Positions 4,184 through 10,843 of a DNA stretch of 13,600 bases are shown in pieces. Under the pieces are notes generated by a model that saw nothing but the letters and a program-made list of their open reading frames with translations, was not told where the DNA came from and searched no databases. The translations under genes and the position numbers were made by a program. The DNA comes from Aeromicrobium sp. (GTDB lineage: Bacteria; Actinomycetota; Actinomycetes; Propionibacteriales; Nocardioidaceae), in the NCBI GenBank assembly GCA_023254755.1, contig JALRKU010000059.1:1-13600 (forward strand), read 5' to 3'. Position 1 is the stretch's first letter; each line of letters opens with the position of its first letter.

Positions 4184-6633
4184 GGCGTCGCCGTGGGGTC
4201 CTCGGGCCACGCGTGCCTGGGGTAGCGCCCGCGCAGCTCGGCGCGGACCTGTCGGTACGGCCCGGCCCAGAAGCTGGCGAGGTCGGCCGTCACGGCGGCG
4301 GGACGGCGTGCCGGGGTGAGCAGGTGGAGCAGCAGCGTGACCCGGCCGTCGGCGACGCGCGGCGCGTCGGTCCAGCCGAAGGCCTCCTGGATCCGGAGCG
4401 CGAGGACCGGCTGCTCCGGCGTCGCGTAGTCGACCGGCGCCGTGCGTCCCGACGGCAGCGTCACGCGCTCGGGGGCGAGCTCGTCGAGCCGCGCCGCCTC
4501 GGGCCAGGGGAGCAGGCCACGCAGCACGTCGAGCACCACGACGCGCGACGGGTCGTCGCCGACCCATCCAGCGGCACCGTCGAGGAGCGCGTCGTCCGAG
4601 ACGTCGGGCCACGGCTCGCCGAGGACGCGGTGCAGGAACGCGAGGCGTCGCCGCAGGGCCTGCGCGGCGTCGGTCCACCGCAGGGCGTCGAGGCCGTCGC
4701 GACGCAGGCCGTCGGCGACCGCGGCCGCCACCAGTGCGGGGTCGGGGTCGGCGAGCGGCACGGCCGACAGCTCGATCGCGCCGAGCCGGGTCACCCGCCG
4801 AGCGACGACGCGGCCGCCGGTCCACGTCACCTCGTCGACCTCGTGCCACGCCCCGGCAGCGGCCTCGAGCGCGAGGGCCTCGTCGAGCGGAGCGGCCGAC
4901 CGGATCGTCGCATCACCGGCCCCCGGCCGGCGCTCGGCGTCGGCCACCGCGATCCACGGCAGTCCGGACAGGGCGGGGCCGGGCGACGACGCACCGGGCT
5001 CGCGGAAGGCAGCGCCGGTGCCCGAGACCATCAGGTACGACGCGCCCCGCGGTCGGCGGCGGGCGATGCGGTCCGGGTGCGCGAGGGCGACCACCGCGCC
5101 GACCGCGAGGTCGTCGGCGAGCGCGGTGGCCGGTGCCGACGGGGCGAGGGACTCGAGCCGGCGCACGCTGCCGAACCAGGCCCTGGCGGCGTCGCCGCCA
5201 CGCCGCATCGACCGCAGCGCCGCGACGAGGTCGCCGCCCGGCGCCCGCACGTCGTCGTCGAGCAGCGCGACGACCTCGGCGGCACGCCGCGAGCCGACCT
5301 GCTCCGCGCCGTCGAGGAGCGCTCGCGCCAGTCGCGGATCGACCGGGACCGCCGCGACGGCGCGACCTCGCTCGGTGACCGCTCCGGACGCGTCGAGTGC
5401 ACCGAGCGCGACCAGCGTGGCGCGCGCCGCGGCCATCGCCGACGGCGGTGGCGCGTCGAGCAGCGCCAGACCGGTGCCGTCCGGTGCACCCCACGTCGCC
5501 AGCTCGAGAGCGAATCCGGTCAGGTCCGCCGTCGCGACCTCCGGCGCCCGGTGGGCCGGGAGGTGGCCGTGCTCGGCGCGGGACCAGCAGCGATGCACCA
5601 CCCCGGGCGCCTCGCGGGCGGCGCGGCCGGCCCGCTGCTCGGTCGCCGCGCGGTCCGCTCGCACCGTGACGAGCGACGGCAGGCCGCGGCGCTGGTCCGT
5701 CCGGGGCTCCCGAGACAGCCCGGCGTCCACGACGATCCGCACGCCCGGCACGGTGAGCGACGACTCGGCGACGGCCGTCGACACCACGACCCGTCGGCGC
5801 CGACCACGGGTCAGGGCACGATCCTGCTCGGCAGCGGTGAGGCGGCCGTGCAGCGGGAGCACGTCCACGTCACGGCGGTGCGCGAGGCGACGGACGACGC
5901 CGCCGATCTCGCCCATACCGGGCACGAAGACGAGCACGTCGCCCTCGTCGGCCAGCGACTCCTCGACCGTGGCGGCCACGTGGTCGAGGAACGCCGGTGG
6001 GACGCCCCGCTCGTCGACCGGCAGCACGCCGGGCCGCGGCGCCCAGCGCACGTCGAGGGGGTGGAGCACCCCCGGCACGTCGACGACGGGAGCCCGGCCG
6101 AGGAGGGTGGCGATCCGGTCGGCCTCGGCGGTCGCCGACATCGCGACGAGGGCGAGGTCGTCGCGCAGGGTCGACCGGACGTCGAGGAGGAACGCGAGAG
6201 CGAGGTCCACGTCGAGCTGGCGCTCGTGCACCTGGTCGAGCACGACCGCCGCGACGCCGGGCAGGTCGGGGTCGCGCTGCAGGCGGCGCAGCAGCACGCC
6301 GGTCGTGACCACCTCGACCCGCGTGCCCGGGTCGACCCGTCGGTCGCCGCGCACGGAGTACCCGACGGTCCGGCCGACGGGCTCGCCGAGCAGGTCGGCG
6401 AGGTGTCGAGCGGCCGCGCGGGCCGCGATGCGCCGCGGCTGGGTCACGACGACCCGCCCGCCGACGAGGTCCGCGACCGCCGGCGGGACCAGGGTCGTCG
6501 TGCCGGTGCCGGGTGCCGCCTGGACGACCGCGACGCCGGACCCGCGGATCGCGTCGGCGAGGGCGTCGAGCCCCGCGACCACCGGCAGGTCCGGGGGCGC
6601 GGCGAGCAGCCGGCGGATCGGATCGGCGCTCAT
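4177..6633 (-). CDS. hrpB: ATP-dependent helicase HrpB family, with altered Walker A and DEAH residues
   Basis: The 818-residue DExH/SF2 protein has HrpB length and layout. It has motif Ia TQPRRIAAR (64-72), SAT (166-168), L-V-F-V-P-G-M-G-E-I in the second RecA domain (234-243), S-T-A-V-A-E-S-S-L-T (285-294) and QRAGRAAR (333-340). The HrpB C-terminal domain ends in P-V-D-Y-A-T-P-E-Q-P and S-F-W-A-G-P-Y-R-Q-V-R-A-E-L-R-G-R-Y-P. Two residues are unusual. The Walker A region reads PGTGTTT (41-47), with Thr where Lys is normal, and the DEAH box reads DQVH (133-136), with Gln for the catalytic Glu. The codons ACG and CAG are clear, and the frame is intact with normal codon use. HrpB's substrate is not well defined. 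The ATG at 6633 follows a GACACT hexamer by six bases. Confidence 0.9.
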   Translation of the reverse strand: MSADPIRRLLAAPPDLPVVAGLDALADAIRGSGVAVVQAAPGTGTTTLVPPAVADLVGGRVVVTQPRRIAARAAARHLADLLGEPVGRTVGYSVRGDRRVDPGTRVEVVTTGVLLRRLQRDPDLPGVAAVVLDQVHERQLDVDLALAFLLDVRSTLRDDLALVAMSATAEADRIATLLGRAPVVDVPGVLHPLDVRWAPRPGVLPVDERGVPPAFLDHVAATVEESLADEGDVLVFVPGMGEIGGVVRRLAHRRDVDVLPLHGRLTAAEQDRALTRGRRRRVVVSTAVAESSLTVPGVRIVVDAGLSREPRTDQRRGLPSLVTVRADRAATEQRAGRAAREAPGVVHRCWSRAEHGHLPAHRAPEVATADLTGFALELATWGAPDGTGLALLDAPPPSAMAAARATLVALGALDASGAVTERGRAVAAVPVDPRLARALLDGAEQVGSRRAAEVVALLDDDVRAPGGDLVAALRSMRRGGDAARAWFGSVRRLESLAPSAPATALADDLAVGAVVALAHPDRIARRRPRGASYLMVSGTGAAFREPGASSPGPALSGLPWIAVADAERRPGAGDATIRSAAPLDEALALEAAAGAWHEVDEVTWTGGRVVARRVTRLGAIELSAVPLADPDPALVAAAVADGLRRDGLDALRWTDAAQALRRRLAFLHRVLGEPWPDVSDDALLDGAAGWVGDDPSRVVVLDVLRGLLPWPEAARLDELAPERVTLPSGRTAPVDYATPEQPVLALRIQEAFGWTDAPRVADGRVTLLLHLLTPARRPAAVTADLASFWAGPYRQVRAELRGRYPRHAWPEDPTATPA

Positions 6634-6639
6634 CGGTCC

Positions 6640-6656
6640 AGTGTCCCGGACGTCCG
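6640..6656 (-). promoter_or_regulatory. hrpB promoter: weak -10 plus 10-bp palindrome
   Basis: On the minus strand GACACT (6645-6640) stands six bases before the hrpB ATG, differing from TAnnnT only at the first base. Immediately upstream, CGGACGTCCG (6647-6656) is a perfect 10-bp palindrome located between the -10 and the expected -35. A protein bound there would block the promoter, so it is a candidate operator. No protein is implicated by the sequence. Confidence 0.35.
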
Positions 6657-6678
6657 ACGCGCCGAGGGGCGCAGCGTC
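6656..6678 (-). terminator. Possible hairpin downstream of the aldo/keto reductase
   Basis: GACGC (6656-6660) pairs with GCGTC (6674-6678), and inside it GCC (6661-6663) pairs with GGC (6668-6670) around GAGG, leaving a 3-base bulge. Alternatively GCGCC and GGCGC pair as a plain 5-bp stem. It begins about 15 bases past the reductase stop codon and lacks a T-run. It overlaps the upstream edge of the hrpB promoter region. Confidence 0.3.
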
Positions 6679-6693
6679 GTCACCGAGTGGACG

Positions 6694-7761
6694 TCAGAGG
6701 TCGGCGCTGACCTTCCACAGGTCGACGCCGTCGGCGTCGGTGGCGTGGCGGTCGATCTCGGCGAGCTCGTCGTCGGAGAAGTCGAGGTTCTTCAGGGCGT
6801 CGAGGTTCTCGTCGAGCTGCTCCACCGACGACGCGCCGAGCAGCGACGACGTGACGCCGCCGGGTCGCAGCGTCCAGGCGATCGCCATCTGGGCGAGCGT
6901 CTGCCCCCGACCCTTGGCGATCGCGTCGAGCGCCCGCAGCCGCTCGACGTTCTCCGGCGTCACGACGTCGTCGGAGAACGAGCCCCGCCCGACCCGGTCG
7001 GCCGTGGGGCCGTCGAGGTACTTGCCGGTGAGCAGACCCTGCGCGAGCGGCGAGAAGCCGATCGAGCCCAGGCCGTGCGCCTCGAGGGTGGCCAGCAGAC
7101 CGCGCTCGATCCAGCGGTTCAGCATCGAGTACGACGGCTGGTGGATGACGAGCGGGGTGCCCAGCTCGCGCGCCACCTCGATGGCCTCGACGGTCTTCTC
7201 CGGCGAGTACGACGAGATGCCCACGTACAGCGCCTTGCCCTGGCGCACCGCGGTGTCGAGCGCGCCGACGGTCTCGGCGACCGGGGTGCCGGGGTCGACG
7301 CGGTGCGAGTAGAAGATGTCGACGTAGTCCACGGACATGCGCTCCAGCGACGCGTCGAGGCTCGCCCGCAGGTACTTGGTGGAGCCGAGCTTGCCGTACG
7401 GGCCCGGCCACATGTCCCAGCCGGCCTTGGTCGAGAGCACCAGCTCGTCGCGATAGGGCTTGAAGTCGCCGCGCATCATGCGGCCGAAGTTCTCCTCGGC
7501 GGCGCCGTAGGGCGGGCCGTAGTTGTTCGCGAGGTCGAAGTGGCTGACCCCGCGGTCGAAGGCGCGGCGCAGGACGGCGCGCTGCGTGGCGAACGGGCGG
7601 TCGTCGCCGAAGTTCCACCACAGGCCGAGCGTGATCGGCGGCAGCAGCAGACCCGAGGTCCCGACGCGGCGGTAGTCGTGCTGGCGGTACCGGTCCTCCG
7701 CGGCGACGTAGGGGCGGTGCACCTCGGGAACCGGGTCGGCGTAGTAGCGCTCTTCACTCAC
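6694..7761 (-). CDS. Aldo/keto reductase, L-glyceraldehyde 3-phosphate reductase type
   Basis: NADPH-dependent oxidoreductase of the AKR superfamily (TIM barrel, cytosolic). The 355-residue protein matches the MgrA/YghZ subgroup, which reduces L-glyceraldehyde 3-phosphate and some aldehydes such as methylglyoxal. Subgroup features are L-G-L-W-W-N-F-G at about 45-52, HFDLANNYGPPYG at 74-86, S-T-K-A-G-W-D-M-W-P-G-P-Y-G at 110-123 and F-Y-S-H-R-V-D-P at 140-147. The catalytic tetrad is visible as D76, Y81, K112 and H143. The C-terminal G-A-S-S-V-E-Q-L-D-E-N-L cofactor-binding stretch is present. The GTG at 7761 is chosen because TACGGT stands exactly six bases before it. It is a probable single-gene unit with a three-half-site candidate operator upstream, which suggests regulated expression. 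Confidence 0.92.
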   Translation of the reverse strand: MSEERYYADPVPEVHRPYVAAEDRYRQHDYRRVGTSGLLLPPITLGLWWNFGDDRPFATQRAVLRRAFDRGVSHFDLANNYGPPYGAAEENFGRMMRGDFKPYRDELVLSTKAGWDMWPGPYGKLGSTKYLRASLDASLERMSVDYVDIFYSHRVDPGTPVAETVGALDTAVRQGKALYVGISSYSPEKTVEAIEVARELGTPLVIHQPSYSMLNRWIERGLLATLEAHGLGSIGFSPLAQGLLTGKYLDGPTADRVGRGSFSDDVVTPENVERLRALDAIAKGRGQTLAQMAIAWTLRPGGVTSSLLGASSVEQLDENLDALKNLDFSDDELAEIDRHATDADGVDLWKVSADL

Positions 7762-7767
7762 TCAGCC

Positions 7768-7810
7768 ACCGTAACCTGCGGGAAAATCGGACCACCGATG
7801 GTCGACCACC
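7768..7810 (-). promoter_or_regulatory. Reductase promoter with -10 and a candidate operator
   Basis: On the minus strand TACGGT (7773-7768) is followed by six bases and then the reductase GTG. Upstream, on the plus strand, lie three adjoining 7-mers: GACCACC (7790-7796), GATGGTC (7797-7803) and GACCACC (7804-7810). The outer two are identical. The middle one is their reverse complement with one mismatch, and GGTCGACC (7800-7807) is a perfect palindrome. The array covers the expected -35 region (about 7790-7796), the classic place for a repressor or redox-sensing activator. Confidence 0.5.
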
Positions 7811-7884
7811 TCCCTGCAGGCTCCTCCACGACGACGGCGTCATGGACGCTAGGAGCCGCGGGTTGGAGAACGATTGGAGCCGCG

Positions 7885-8013
7885 TCAGCCCGCGGTGGCG
7901 AGCACGCCGTCGACGGCGCGGCGGAGCGCGGACTCGGCGGCACGGGTACCTGCGACGAGCTCGTCGAGCACCCCGCGGGTCCCCGTCGGGTGCACCCCGA
8001 CGGCGTCAGGCAC
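7885..8013 (-). CDS. Small ORF (42 residues) overlapping the end of tpx
   Basis: Not recognised as a known family. The frame starts GTG at 8013-8011, overlaps the last eight bases of tpx, and ends TGA at 7887-7885. The peptide begins MPDAVGVHPTGTRGVLDELV and continues into an Ala/Arg/Glu-rich amphipathic stretch ending LATAG. I counted 38 of 42 codons with G or C in the third position, against about 25 of 42 in the second. This matches real genes here and is unusual for non-coding sequence. No clear ribosome binding site precedes the GTG, so translation would depend on coupling to tpx termination. A 5-bp hairpin (CCGCG/CGCGG, 7880-7895) surrounds the stop. It could also be a relic of a longer gene. 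The rest of the gap, 7774-7884, holds only the candidate operator and a 9-bp direct repeat GGAGCCGCG (7852-7860, 7876-7884). Confidence 0.4.
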   Translation of the reverse strand: MPDAVGVHPTGTRGVLDELVAGTRAAESALRRAVDGVLATAG

Positions 8014-8500
8014 CGAGGCTGGCGACCGCTGCGTCGTAGTCGGGCTCGTCACCGATCTGCGGCACCAGCTGGCTGTGCAGCACCGTGCCGTCGGCGTCGA
8101 CCACGACGACGGCGCGAGCGAACAGGCCGGCGAAGCCGCCGTCGGTCAGGCGCACGCCGTAGTCGTCGCCGAACGAGGAGCGGAAGGCCGAGCCCACCGC
8201 GACGGCCTCGATGCCCTCGGCGCCGCAGAAGCGACCCATCGCGAACGGCAGGTCCATCGAGACGTTGACGACCTGGGTGTCGGGCAGGCTCGCCGCGAGC
8301 TCGTTGAACCGGCGGACGCTGGCGGCGCAGACACCGGTGTCGACGCTCGGGAAGATGTTGAGGACCGTGCGCACCGACGGGTCGCGCGTCACGTCGCCCA
8401 GCTGTGGGTCGACGAGGGAGAACTCCGGCGCGGTGGACCCCACCGCGGGCAGGTCACCGACGAGGGTGACGGTGGCAGGTCCGAGCTGGGTGGTGGTCAT
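8006..8500 (-). CDS. tpx: Thiol peroxidase (atypical 2-Cys peroxiredoxin)
   Basis: Reduces hydrogen peroxide and organic hydroperoxides in the cytosol using thioredoxin-type reductants. The 164-residue protein is full length for Tpx. It contains P-S-V-D-T-G-V-C at 51-58, with the peroxidatic C58 and supporting T55. The resolving cysteine C92 is in GRFCGAEGI, at the Tpx-specific spacing, and the stretch A-R-A-V-V-V-V-D-A-D-G-T-V at about 128-140 is conserved. The ATG at 8500-8498 has no usable ribosome binding site. A hexamer CAGACT (8512-8507) stands six bases before it, and the DinB-gene stop codon abuts that hexamer. Transcription may therefore be leaderless from its own promoter plus read-through from upstream. 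A small ORF overlaps its 3' end. Confidence 0.95.
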   Translation of the reverse strand: MTTTQLGPATVTLVGDLPAVGSTAPEFSLVDPQLGDVTRDPSVRTVLNIFPSVDTGVCAASVRRFNELAASLPDTQVVNVSMDLPFAMGRFCGAEGIEAVAVGSAFRSSFGDDYGVRLTDGGFAGLFARAVVVVDADGTVLHSQLVPQIGDEPDYDAAVASLGA

Positions 8501-8506
8501 GTCCTG

Positions 8507-8512
8507 AGTCTG
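8507..8512 (-). promoter_or_regulatory. Possible -10 element of tpx
   Basis: CAGACT on the minus strand keeps the A at position 2 and T at position 6 of TAnnnT and lies six bases before the tpx ATG. It directly follows the TGA of the DinB-like gene. Its first base is off consensus, so it is weaker evidence than the other promoters in the window. Confidence 0.3.
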
Positions 8513-9013
8513 TCAGGGCAGCAGCCCCCGCACGAAGGCGGCTTGCCCGACGTGCTGGGTGTCGTCGTTCACGACGCTGACCAGCCGCACGCCGAGCGTG
8601 ACCGGTGGATCCCAGCGCTCGTCGACGACGCGGTCGAGGTCGGACTCGTCCAGGGCGGACACGACGGCGACGGTCCGCTCGTGCACCGCACGCAGGTACT
8701 CCAGCAGCAGGTCGCCGCCGACCCTCACCGCCCCGACCTCCTCGGGCGCCTGTCCGTACCCCGTCGCGCCCTCCTCGAACGGCAGGTCGAACCGCTCGTC
8801 GAAGCCCTCAGCGGTCCAGACCTGCTCCGTCCCGGCGGCCTCGGCGACGTGGTCGTCCTGGACCCGCGTCAGGTGCCAGACCAGCCAGGCGATCGTGTTG
8901 GCGTCGGGGGCCGGACGCCAGGCGAGGGCGTCGGTGTCGAGACCGTCGACGACCGAGGAGGCCGACTCGACGACGCGACCGAAGGACTCCACGAGCAGCT
9001 CGGCAGGTGTCAT
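8513..9013 (-). CDS. DinB-fold / DUF664-type protein (possible thiol-dependent enzyme)
   Basis: The 166-residue protein has the four-helix pattern of the DinB superfamily, which includes mycothiol- and bacillithiol-dependent transferases and isomerases. Visible marks are the N-terminal helix M-T-P-A-E-L-L-V-E-S-F, the N-T-I-A-W-L-V-W-H-L-T-R stretch at 39-50 supplying H47, and the C-terminal D-T-Q-H-V-G-Q at 151-157 supplying H154. In metal-binding DinB proteins the last helix normally carries HxxxH. Here the first of that pair is Asp (D150), so metal binding may be altered or use Asp. The ATG at 9013 is chosen because TAGCGT stands seven bases before it. It lies 23 bases after the transglutaminase gene and 12 before tpx on the same strand. 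Actinobacterial context makes mycothiol a plausible cofactor, but that is inference. Confidence 0.8.
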   Translation of the reverse strand: MTPAELLVESFGRVVESASSVVDGLDTDALAWRPAPDANTIAWLVWHLTRVQDDHVAEAAGTEQVWTAEGFDERFDLPFEEGATGYGQAPEEVGAVRVGGDLLLEYLRAVHERTVAVVSALDESDLDRVVDERWDPPVTLGVRLVSVVNDDTQHVGQAAFVRGLLP

Positions 9014-9020
9014 GGCCTCG

Positions 9021-9026
9021 ACGCTA
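9021..9026 (-). promoter_or_regulatory. -10 element of the DinB-like gene
   Basis: TAGCGT on the minus strand is followed by seven bases (CGAGGCC) and the ATG at 9013. It lies within the 23-base gap after the transglutaminase gene, so the DinB-like gene can probably be transcribed independently of the upstream trio. Confidence 0.45.
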
Positions 9027-9036
9027 CGCCCGGCGC

Positions 9037-9870
9037 CTAGCGCAGCCGCGTGACCTCGACCGCGACGTGCAGCTCCGAGCCGCCCGCCGTCGAGTAGATG
9101 CCGCGCAGCGGCGGGTTGTCGGCATAGTCGCGCCCACGGGCCACCACGACGTGCCGCTGGCCCTGCGGCTGGGCGTTCGTCGGGTCGAAGCCGACCCACT
9201 CGCCGTCCCAGAACTCGACCCACGCGTGCGACTCGCCCTCGACGACCTCGTTCACCTGCGGGTCGGGGCTCGGATGCAGGTAGCCCGACACGTAGCGCGC
9301 CGGGACGCGAGCGTGCCGCAGCGCGCCGATCGTCACGTGCGCGAGGTCCTGGCAGACGCCGCGGCCGTCCTCCCACGCGTCGGCCGCCGTCGTCGTGACC
9401 TCGGTCGCCCCCGGGCGGTACTCCATGCGCTCGTGCACCAGCTGCATCGCGGACCGCGCGTAGTCGGCCGGCGAGGCCGACTCGGCCCGCAGCCCGTCGA
9501 GCAGCACCGCGAGCCCCTGCGAGGGCCGCACCCAGTCGCTGAGGTCGAGCAGCTCGCAGTGCTCGTCCTGCACGGCGTCGAGGTCACCCCACGCGATGCC
9601 CTGACCACGGGGCTCGACGTCGCGCGTCTCGACCGTCGACGTCGCCACGACCGACAGGTCGGCGTGCGGCTCCTGCACCTGGAACGCCGTGACCGTCGTG
9701 CCCCAGTAGTCGGTGTACTCGAACGTCCACGGCGACGGTCGCACCTCGATGCGCGACCGCAGCACGTACTGGTCCGTCGTGGTCAGCGGCGTCATCCGGG
9801 CCTCGTTGAACGACGCCACCGCGCCGGTCTCGTAGTGGTAGCCCGTCGTGTGCCGGATCCGCAGCTGCAT
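9037..9870 (-). CDS. Transglutaminase-like cysteine protease/transferase of the ATP-grasp/alpha-E cluster
   Basis: The protein (277 residues from this start) joins a bacterial transglutaminase N-terminal beta domain (about 1-80, opening MQLRIRHTTGYHYETGAVAS) to a papain-fold transglutaminase core. The catalytic triad is intact: Cys in GRGVCQDLAH (C173), His in ESHAWVEF (H215) and Asp in GFDPTN (D229). Such proteins may cleave or form amide bonds, and most bacterial members act as peptidases. ATG at 9870 is chosen because homologues begin M-x-L-R-I-x-H-T-T, and GAGGGAG lies just upstream. A GTG at 9882 would add four residues and has its own GAGGGG seven bases before it. It is the third gene of the ATP-grasp, alpha-E, transglutaminase set, 46 bases after alpha-E. 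No signal peptide is seen, so it is probably cytoplasmic. Confidence 0.92.
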   Translation of the reverse strand: MQLRIRHTTGYHYETGAVASFNEARMTPLTTTDQYVLRSRIEVRPSPWTFEYTDYWGTTVTAFQVQEPHADLSVVATSTVETRDVEPRGQGIAWGDLDAVQDEHCELLDLSDWVRPSQGLAVLLDGLRAESASPADYARSAMQLVHERMEYRPGATEVTTTAADAWEDGRGVCQDLAHVTIGALRHARVPARYVSGYLHPSPDPQVNEVVEGESHAWVEFWDGEWVGFDPTNAQPQGQRHVVVARGRDYADNPPLRGIYSTAGGSELHVAVEVTRLR

Positions 9871-9872
9871 CG

Positions 9873-9926
9873 GCTCCCTCACAGAACGGCCCCTCGGTTC
9901 ACTCGCTGACGCTCCCTCACAGGACG
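9873..9926. repeat. Imperfect 38-base tandem duplication around the alpha-E stop / transglutaminase start
   Basis: GCTCCCTCACAGAACG (9873-9888) and GCTCCCTCACAGGACG (9911-9926) match at 15 of 16 positions, 38 bases apart, and the similarity continues at about 22 of 28. In the sense direction each copy reads CGTyCTGTGAGGGAGC. The upstream copy holds the alpha-E stop codon TGA, and the downstream copy supplies the GAGGGAG just before the transglutaminase ATG. The simplest reading is an old tandem duplication that moved the two genes apart. Confidence 0.55.
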
Positions 9927-10843
9927 ATCCCTCCCTGCCACGAGTACGCCTCGGTCGCCGCGAAGTAGCGGGCCGCGATGGACTCGCTGGCCGCCGCGCA
10001 GCTGCGCTGCAGGCGCTCCATCTCCACGGGCAGGTCGAACACGATGTCGGCGAGCGGGCGGTACTCCAGCTCGGTGCGCGCCCGACCCAGCAGCCGCTGC
10101 GCCTCGTCGCCGAACCCGGCGCGACGACCGCTGCGCTCGAGCCGGTTGAGGGCCCGCTCCGCCTCGTTCAGCGACGAGACGATGGACCGCGGGAACCACC
10201 GGTCGAGCAGCAGGAACTCCGCCGCCTGGCGGTCGGCCTCGATGCCCCGGTACGCGCGGATGAACGACTCGTAGGCGCCACAGGCCCGCAGCGCGGTGGG
10301 CCACGCCACCTGCGGGCCCGAGGCCAGCGCCGCGGTCGACAGCAGGCGGGCCGTCATGTCGACCCGCTCGATGCTGCGACCGAGCTGGAAGAACTGCCAG
10401 CCCTCGTCGCGCGACATCGTCGAGTCAGCGATGCCCGAGATCATCGCCGTGCGGTTGCGCACCCAGTCGAACATCGCCGGCGGGCGCATCGACCGCGCCG
10501 AGCCGAGGCCGCGCCACGTCGTGTTGATCGCGGTCCAGATCTCGGTCGACAGCGTCTCGCGCGCACCCCGTGCGCTCTCGCGGCAGCCGCCGATCGCGAA
10601 GGCGATCGAGTTGTGCGAGTCGGGGTCGTGCGCGAGCAGCCGCAGGATCAGCCGGTGGTCGGGCACGCCCTCGACGTCCTCGACCCCCATGACCGACAGC
10701 AGCTGCTCGCAGGACGTCCGCTCGTCCATGCCCGGGTCCTCGACCAGGACCTGGGTCTGCACGTCGAGGATCCGCGCGGTGTCGTCTGCCCGCTCCAGGT
10801 AGCGCCCGATCCAGAACAACGACTCGGCGATGCGGCTCAGCAT
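9917..10843 (-). CDS. Alpha-E domain protein (DUF403)
   Basis: The 308-residue all-helical protein opens MLSRIAESLFWIGRYLERAD, the signature of the alpha-E family. It continues with repeated helix-rich blocks such as S-I-A-F-A-I-x-x-C-R-E-S-A-R, W-x-x-I-N and F-F-Q-L-G-R-S-I-E-R-V-D-M-T-A-R. The biochemical role is unknown. The family almost always sits beside a circularly permuted ATP-grasp and a transglutaminase, and is thought to be part of the same modification system. The ATG at 10843 shares one base with the upstream stop (TGATG). It has a strong ribosome binding site GGAGGTG (10857-10851) eight bases upstream, inside the last codons of the ATP-grasp gene, so translation is probably coupled. 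No cysteine pairs or membrane segments stand out. Confidence 0.95.
   Translation of the reverse strand: MLSRIAESLFWIGRYLERADDTARILDVQTQVLVEDPGMDERTSCEQLLSVMGVEDVEGVPDHRLILRLLAHDPDSHNSIAFAIGGCRESARGARETLSTEIWTAINTTWRGLGSARSMRPPAMFDWVRNRTAMISGIADSTMSRDEGWQFFQLGRSIERVDMTARLLSTAALASGPQVAWPTALRACGAYESFIRAYRGIEADRQAAEFLLLDRWFPRSIVSSLNEAERALNRLERSGRRAGFGDEAQRLLGRARTELEYRPLADIVFDLPVEMERLQRSCAAASESIAARYFAATEAYSWQGGIVL

Noticed and set aside
1830..4319. Long plus-strand open frame (829 codons) antisense to glpK and running into the Lon-domain gene
   Set aside because: It is antisense to glpK, which has every family motif, and it crosses the Lon-domain gene in a different frame. It lacks domain features of its own.
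7852..7884. 9-bp direct repeat GGAGCCGCG at 7852-7860 and 7876-7884
   Set aside because: Short and GC-rich, with no symmetry relative to a promoter. Likely chance, so noted only within the small-ORF entry.
7758..7943. 61-codon minus-strand frame ahead of the aldo/keto reductase
   Set aside because: Proline/alanine-rich, crosses the candidate operator and promoter, and competes with the better-supported 42-residue frame. Its codon positions are not gene-like.
4213..8268. Very long plus-strand open frame (1351 codons) antisense to hrpB, the reductase and tpx
   Set aside because: It is a shadow frame of high-GC genes: composition is dominated by Arg/Gly/Ala/Val, it has no recognisable domain, and the minus-strand genes it covers have clear motifs.
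8513..9376. Longer N-terminal extension of the DinB-like gene reaching back into the transglutaminase gene
   Set aside because: The extra residues are a shadow of the transglutaminase frame. The DinB fold starts at MTPAELLVES, which has a -10 hexamer seven bases upstream.
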